From Plicaturopsis crispa FD-325 SS-3 (taxonomy: Eukaryota; Basidiomycota; Agaricomycetes; Amylocorticiales; Amylocorticiaceae), in contig KN832568.1 of NCBI GenBank assembly GCA_000827205.1, positions 57,531 through 121,530 of the forward strand: a stretch of DNA of 64,000 nt, given 5' to 3'. Position numbers and translations under genes: made by a program. Below the pieces are notes generated by a model that saw only the letters and a list, made by a program, of their open reading frames with translations, had not been told where the DNA came from and did not search any database. Numbering within the stretch: the stretch's first letter is position 1; the number at the start of each line of letters is the position of its first letter. Positions 58,553 through 64,000 of this stretch are shown piece after piece.

Positions 58553-58750
58553 TTTCCATGATGATACGATTTGTTCTCTAATGCACCTACTTTTTTGCAA
58601 GCTCTCATATAATATCTTCGGGCAGCGTTCACAGTCAGGTTGTCTGTCGCAGTTGCATTCAAGATATGTTTTTCAGAGATTGCGGTAGGTATGCATGTTA
58701 CAAGATACAGAGACAAGGGGAAGCAGTGATGATGAATACGAACAAACTGA

Positions 58751-60022
58751 TCAAGCCATTCCGAACAGTCCATCGATTGCTCGACCTAGGTTAGAGAAAA
58801 ATCCGCCTTTGGGAGCGGAGACTCGGGAGCGCAGGTCGTTCATTTCCCGTCTCATCGCTTCCTTCTCCTGGGCAGATGCGTTCGAGGCCGCGTCAAGTTT
58901 TGTTTCCAAGTCGTGAATTCGGCGATGGTGCTCAGCAGCAGCTCTGTCCGCCTCTTGCTTCGAGCGCTGCGAGACCTCCTGGAGCCGTTCCTCGAGCCGG
59001 GCCTTCTCCTCGTTGTAGTTCGACGCCAGCTTCTGCGAGTCCTGGTGCACTCGCGCCATCTCCTTCTCCAGCTTTCGCTGCTCCTCCTCAAGCTCCTTGC
59101 GCGTCTCGTGGTCGCGCGCCTGGATCGCCTCCTGCATCTCCTGCTTGAGCACCGCCATCTCCTCGCGGTGCTTGCGCTCCTGCTCGATGAACTCGCGGTT
59201 GAGCTCCTCGCCGGCCGCAGTCTGCGCGATATTCTTGCGCTCGTCGATGAGCTCGTGTTGGATGCGAAGGGGGATCGGATGGTTATCGAGGATGGTGCGG
59301 AGGAGAGCTTGGGCGGAGGCCAGGGTGTTCTCGTGCCGGAGGAGCTGGGCGCCTTTCTCGAGGACGGGCTTAAAGAACATGTCTTCGCGGGCAAGCTCCG
59401 CCTCCCGAGCTTCGCCAACGCTCAGGTCGACCTCGCCCCACATGTTCGTAGCGATGATAACGTTTTTGAGGCTGGTGTCGCCGCATAGCTCCCTAAACAT
59501 TTTGAAATTCCTTCTCGATACGCCTCCAAGACGGTTGTCCGAGATGCGGTGAATGTATATCACACCGTGAAGGCGATGTTTGTTTTGATAACTAAGTAGT
59601 CAGACCATGAACGGTCAATTAACAGCGACCATTGAAATGGGACTCACGCGACAGCGAGGTACTGGGCGATCATCTTCAGAATATCTGTATCGCTCCTCGT
59701 CGTGTCGTCAAATCCGGGAGTGTCGATCAGAGTGACGGAGCGGCCGTCTAACTGGAAAGGCTGCGCTACTTGGATCGTTCCGGTGCATGACTGCAACCCT
59801 CTGCCGACCCGAAGTCTTGAACCGCTAGCGAGATTTATGAAGGTCGTTTTCCCTTGAGAAGATTGAAAATATCAGAGCCTACAATCGGGAAGAGTTCAAC
59901 GAAGCTCACCACTTCCTGTAGCTCCCATGACACTGTTCGACGCCTAACGTCAGCAAACTAAGGCTGGCAATGACAGGAACGGAGACGTACGCAATAGCCA
60001 CCTCTTGGTTGGGTGCTCTCAT
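58751..60022 (-). CDS. AIG1-like GTPase with coiled-coil tail (member 1)
   Basis: Dynamin/GIMA-like P-loop GTPase of an unstudied basidiomycete family. The short first exon MRAPNQEVAIA joins VMGATGSGKTTFINLASGSR (G1), with introns either side of the P-loop. It continues with LRVGRGLQSCTGTIQVAQPF, VTLIDTPGFDDTTRSDTDIL (G3), HGVIYIHRISDNRLGGVSRR and NVIIATNMWGEVDLSVGEAR. The last has TNMW where classical GTPases have TKxD. The C-terminal half is a long charged helix (LNREFIEQERKHREEMAVLK onward, about 150 residues), ending KGGFFSNLGRAIDGLFGMA. An upstream copy of exon 1 and the P-loop exon (60080-60308) may supply an alternative start at 60251. It is divergent to its paralogue at 61214-62477. 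Confidence 0.82.
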
Positions 60023-60308
60023 CTTGTGTTCCGTTGGAAGGAGCTTTGGATAGGAAGTGGAGGAGGACGACGATGTTTTCCCTTGAGAAGATTGGAAGCG
60101 TCAGAGCTTGCAACCGGGAAGAGTTTAACGACGCTCACCACTTCCTGTAGCTCCCATGACACTGTTCGACGCCTAACGTCAGCAAACCAAGGCTGGAAAT
60201 GATCGGAACGGAGACGTACGCAATAGCGACCTCTTGGTTGGGTGCTCTCATCTTTTGTTTCGTATGGAGTAGCTATGGATGGGGATTGGAGGAGAACGAC
60301 AATGTTTC
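59851..60308 (-). repeat. 229-base tandem duplication containing the first exon and P-loop exon
   Basis: Two adjacent units, 59851-60079 and 60080-60308, clearly alike along their whole length. Each starts CCCTTGAGAAGATTG and includes a shared stretch (59908-59946, 60137-60175). Each encodes on the minus strand MRAPNQEVAIA, a roughly 57-base intron and VMGATGSG with a GTGAGC donor. The outer unit's acceptor reads on in frame into the inner ATG. Confidence 0.88.
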
Positions 60309-61213
60309 TGCTGATATAAGTATGTGTCGAGGCCGAACACATGATGCGCGCAGCAGGCTATATCGATATGCCAAACACGCTGTCTGCACGTTGGGCCTTT
60401 TGCCTCGTCTACGCAGCACATCTCAGACAGTCAAGGCTCCACCGCAGACTGCGAGTGGACAGAACCAGGACATGAGGGGCAGCTTGAGCTGCGCAGTGCG
60501 AATCGTAGTCGACGGCCCTGGCTTGATTTAGCTGAAGGCATGCAGCGGAAGCAGACAATGGCAGACACGCTCTCGACATGGCAAGGATCGGCGAAGGGAC
60601 TCGCAGTAATGCTGTCTATGGTGCTTCTCGTGTCAGTTATATTCGAGTTGCGCAGTCGTGAATCGGTACCGACCGCAAGAGTCACAAGTAGGCGCCCATG
60701 TCCTGACGATCTTCTCCTTCAAATTGGCCTTCCTCATATCAGCTTTGCGTCTGCGCAATGCACGTGTTGGCATGCGAGTATAAACGCCTTCTACCAAGCC
60801 GTCATCGTGACTCGATCTCCCCCTCATCATCTGTAGAGAAACACATTGATGGGACGTCTAAATCCTGTAGCACCGGCATTTCTACCGATGTGAGCACTTT
60901 GAATGTCCAGGATAAGGACTTTGAGACTTACAGACCATGTGTCCGTCTGTTTCCCTTCGCGCGAACGACGAAGGAAAAGTAGTTTGTTAAATCCTGCCGC
61001 GCCAATCTTCGTCCCAAACGGTATTTTGGCGAGACGACTTCCTGCAAACGTAGAGGTCGTTGTCGGGTGGGTAAACAATACGGCTTAGGATCATGCGAGG
61101 TCCATTGACTCGAGTTACAGGGAGAAAAGAGCAGAATGGCGAAAGAAAATAACTGTCCGTATTTCGTTCTTCAGTGGTGGTCATCCATTCACGCTGTGCG
61201 TCGCGTATACTAG
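60309..61213. other. Spacer between the two divergent GTPase genes
   Basis: About 900 bases. A 98-codon plus-strand frame (60540-60836) has a hydrophobic stretch (AVMLSMVLLVSVIFEL) and a 83-codon minus-strand frame lies at 60827-61078. Neither is recognisable. It probably holds the two promoters. Confidence 0.4.
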
Positions 61214-62477
61214 GTTTCCTTGAATCCGGTCGTAATCGCGTAAGTCTCCAAAATCCCCACTGTCGCTTGCTGTGCAATTTGCTAACTTTTGCAGTGTGAT
61301 GGGGGCTACGGGGACAGGAAAATCGACCGTAAGCTGCGAATTCATATCGAGGAGCAAAGAAACTAACCGTACGTGCCTTTGTAGTTTATCAATCTAGCGA
61401 GTGGCTCTTCCCTTGGGGTTGGCCGAGGCCTGCATTCTTGCACGAGCGCCGTAGAAACGGCCCTGCCATTCGAAGTGGACGGTCGGTGGGTAACGCTCAT
61501 CGATACGCCCGGGTTCGACGATACCACCACGAGCGATACGGAGATCTTAAAGATGATCTCCTCGTTCCTCGGCGAAAGGTACGAGGCCCAGCGCCCATAT
61601 TCGCCCGGCGCAATGCCATGCCATGCCAGATGTGGCTCACACGCACAACAGGTACAAGAGCGGCCAAAAGCTCTCAGGAATCCTGTACATGCACCGCATC
61701 AGCGACTTCCGCGTCGGCGGCGTCTCCAAGCGGAACTTTGGGATGTTCAGGAAACTCTGCGGCGAGGACACGCTCGGGAACGTCGTGATCGTCACGAACA
61801 TGTGGGGCGAGGTGGCGCCGGAGCGCGGGGAGGCGCGAGAAGCTGAGCTTGCCGGGGACGATAGATTTTTCAAGCCCGTGCTCGACAAGGGCGCGCGGAT
61901 GGCCCGGCACGACGGGACGGTGCGATCTGCCGTGGGGATAATTCGCCAGCTCGTGGGCAGTCGTCCGCAGGCGCTGAGGATTCAGAGGGAGCTGGTGGAT
62001 GAGAATAAAAGTCTTTGTCGCACGGCGGCAGGGATTGAACTGGGGCGAGAGCTTGCGGAGCAGACCCAGCAGCACGAGGACAGATTGAAGGAACTGGATA
62101 ACGAGATGAGAGCAGCGATGCACGCGAAAGACGAGGAAGGGCGGAGAAGGATAGATGCCGAGCACAAGAGACTGCAGGGCGAGCTCTCCGCTCTCGAGGC
62201 CGAGTCGCAGAGACGAGAAGCACAGATGCAAGAGGAGCGTGCGCAGCTGAAGCAGAACATGGAGAAAGCCGAACGTGAAGGGAAGCAATGGGCAGAGGAG
62301 GCGTACATGCAGTATGAGCGCGAGGTGCAGGAGATCGAGGGACGGCTGGCAAGTGCGGGATCTGACGGAGAGAGGGAGGAGATGCGACGCCAGCTAGCGG
62401 ATCTCAGGCAACAGTCACAGGGCCAAAGACGCGGTGGATTCTTCTCAGGCGTAGGTCGGTGGTTGGACGGGCATTGA
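61214..62477 (+). CDS. AIG1-like GTPase with coiled-coil tail (member 2), 5' end unresolved
   Basis: Paralogue of the GTPase at 58751-60022, in divergent orientation. A short exon SLNPVVIA joins VMGATGTGKSTFINLASGSS (G1). It continues with LGVGRGLHSCTSAVETALPF, WVTLIDTPGFDDTTTSDTEI (G3), SFLGERYKSGQKLSGILYMH, RISDFRVGGVSKRNFGMFRK and NVVIVTNMWGEVAPERGEAR. The tail is a long charged coiled coil (LGRELAEQTQQHEDRLKELD onward) ending GGFFSGVGRWLDGH. Exon 1 has no ATG in frame: a TAG precedes it at 61211-61213, and the nearest in-frame ATG (61136) lies beyond that stop. Either a further 5' exon exists, or translation starts differently, or the gene is damaged. The rest of the frame is intact. Confidence 0.75.
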
Positions 62478-63649
62478 CACGTTCGTAGCTACAGCTAGAC
62501 TTCAAAGCTTCACAGGCCATAGAACTGCCTTTTTACGCTGTGAATTAGCATGTGGATCGACGAACCTATGCGAGTATTTGAGCGTACCAATGGTGGTTGA
62601 GTCACGAGAGCTGGTAGACAAAACTAAGAATTAAATCCTTGCATATGCTAGGTGCTTGAACTTCAAGAGGTCAAGGTGATCGAGGCGTTGATATCCTGAT
62701 AAGCGACACCATGGTGATGGCTAGGTACTACCTCGTGGCTTCTCGCGGCTTCCGTCCACAAGTTTTGCTCTGCTACATGCAAATGCTGTCAGCGTGATCA
62801 GCCGAAATAATACAGGGACCTACAACAATGCTTACCTTCGTCCGGAAATACTCTCCAGATGAGACGATTGAAGTTGCCGAGAGATGGTGGAGCTCCGACT
62901 GCTTGATAAACACAGGTGGACGATGGTGATGTCCGAGTGTCCCACCATCGCGATATCTATGTCCGCCGGTGCGCGTAGTATAGTATGCGTTGGTTGCATC
63001 CTTCGGGCATCCTCAGAGAACCTTGTGATGCCCTTAGTCGGTGAGTCAGATATGGTCATCTCGGCGAGCGCGCACTAGTACAGTGTTCTCACCTTCATGT
63101 AGACGTGCGTGGATGTTTGACGCCGGAATGACGATCCTGGAGGACCGCGTTGATAGCATCGTTGTTCATGTTCCGCCACCCAAACCATCCACTTCATGAT
63201 CCTTGCTGGTGGCTGTTGAAACATTGATATGCGCCTGTTTATCTGATTACATTGACGATATTGCCGCGATGTCGAGTTGAAAGACGTTGCCAAGGTTGCG
63301 AGGATGTCGATGGTGTCCCCGTCTCGGAGGTAGATGTCGATCGCGTCCGATTCAATGTACTTTTCAGAGTAAGTACAGGTCTCTTCATCTTGCATATCGT
63401 TGCGCCTTGAATAGCTACTTACCTCTCGCGCTGTCAAAGTTCAACGTAACGCCCAAACCGGCAAAGGTAGAACGCCAGTGCTAACATAGCCACCTGGTTA
63501 ACACGTAAGGTCAAGCTAATTAGCTTGCCATAGGGGGGGGATATGGCAGGCTAGTTAGCTTGGAATGTCCCAATTCCCTATGACTGCGTATAATTCCTTC
63601 ATAAATGTCCGTAACTACGAAAATGGAGAGACCCTATACGGGCTGTAAG
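62478..63649. other. Gene-poor region near the right edge
   Basis: Short open frames only, none recognisable. It holds the 3' flank of GTPase member 2 and, at 63511-63563, an imperfect inverted repeat. Confidence 0.5.
63511..63563. repeat. Imperfect 22-base inverted repeat around a G-rich loop
   Basis: The left arm 63511-63532 and right arm 63542-63563 pair at 19 of 22 positions, around a 9-base loop that is almost all G. Two of the three mismatches would be G-U pairs in RNA. The left arm also contains a perfect 16-base palindrome (63512-63527). Confidence 0.7.
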
Positions 63650-63847
63650 TGTTGGAATATGCGGCGGTATTGGGTATGAGACTCGCCACCGTTGCCATTT
63701 GATCCTAACACATACAAACAATGTCCGTAGAGTTGCGTTCGTCTTTGTACTTACATCCTCTATCCTCTACTATGATGTTCACTCGTTCTCTGTGATATCT
63801 GGGTCCTCAGGCTTTCCGTGCATCAGTGTCTCTGGGTTATTCCTACA
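63650..63847 (+). mobile_element. Candidate 5' LTR of a Copia-type retrotransposon
   Basis: The segment begins TGTTGGAATATG, a start typical of Ty1/Copia LTRs, and ends TTCCTACA, so its ends (TGTTGG...CCTACA) form the usual short TG...CA inverted repeat with one mismatch. Directly after it GGTTATTGAGCCCCG resembles a primer-binding site for the initiator Met tRNA. At 198 bases it is a normal Copia LTR size. The internal region and 3' LTR would lie beyond the window. Confidence 0.45.
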
Positions 63848-64000
63848 GGTTATTGAGCCCCGCTGCTTCTGCTTGCTGTCTGTGTCATTCTCTGGGTCTT
63901 ATCTGCCACATCAGTGCCCATCTACGCCCATCTGTGCCCATCAGTGTCCATCTGAGCTGATCAGACGCCCTTATCTGCGTCCTATCAGTGTCGGTGTGAG
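63848..64000 (+). mobile_element. Possible primer-binding site and leader of the retrotransposon
   Basis: Follows the candidate LTR. The first 15 bases resemble a tRNA primer site. Around 63,908-63,955 a GCCCATC-type unit of about 10-12 bases repeats four times with variation. No gag start is visible before the window ends. Confidence 0.35.

Noticed and set aside
61982-62352. Minus-strand frames of 108-160 codons in the second GTPase
   Set aside because: Shadows of the charged coiled-coil tail.

Overview
This window is nuclear DNA of a filamentous basidiomycete, most likely an Agaricomycete. The genes are dense, lie on both strands, and are broken by many introns of about 43-76 bases with GT...AG ends. 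Exons joined at those sites give clean full-length eukaryotic proteins. Several families are ones I know mainly from mushroom-forming fungi: Hsp70-like ATPases, AIG1-like GTPases with a TNMW motif, and the helicase family described below. No bacterial operon, rRNA, tRNA or CRISPR was found. All calls come from reading translated exons and motifs by eye; no database search was possible.

Layout, left to right. 0-9 kb: an Hsp70-like ATPase running off the left edge, an unknown coiled-coil protein, an F-box-like protein, and the ribosome-biogenesis factor SGD1/NOM1. 9-10.6 kb: the eEF1A lysine methyltransferase EFM4 and the mitochondrial import J-protein PAM18. 11-21.5 kb: two paralogous SF1 helicases in inverted orientation, enclosing a GPI-anchored secreted protein and a peroxisomal (SKL-ending) citrate synthase. 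22.8-33 kb: KEOPS subunit PCC1, PA2G4-like protein, a methyltransferase with a long extra C-terminal region, complex I subunit NDUFB8, and the XPG/RAD2 nuclease. 33-42.7 kb: a large PH-domain Caf120/Skg3-like protein, COX11, DNAJC8 and RMI1. 42.9-48.4 kb: carnitine acetyltransferase CAT2 facing a third, more distant helicase paralogue, with an AT-rich block across the 3' parts of both. 49.3-58.6 kb: IWS1/SPN1, another F-box-like protein, a solute-binding-fold protein, YIPF6, and proteasome ATPase RPT2. 58.7-62.5 kb: two divergent paralogous GTPases with coiled-coil tails; the first carries a tandem duplication of its P-loop exon. 62.5-64 kb: gene-poor, with an imperfect hairpin and the apparent 5' LTR of a Copia-type retrotransposon entering from the right edge.

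Functional links. Most genes are ordinary housekeeping genes in a typical fungal gene-dense arrangement. The peroxisomal citrate synthase and CAT2 (N-terminal presequence plus C-terminal SHL) both fit acetyl-unit traffic between peroxisome and mitochondrion. RAD2 and RMI1 both serve genome maintenance. The least ordinary content is the three-member helicase family with a conserved N-terminal domain that resembles a degenerate DEDD exonuclease fold, the inverted duplication that carries two members, the compositional switch inside CAT2 and the third helicase, and the in-frame P-loop exon duplication.
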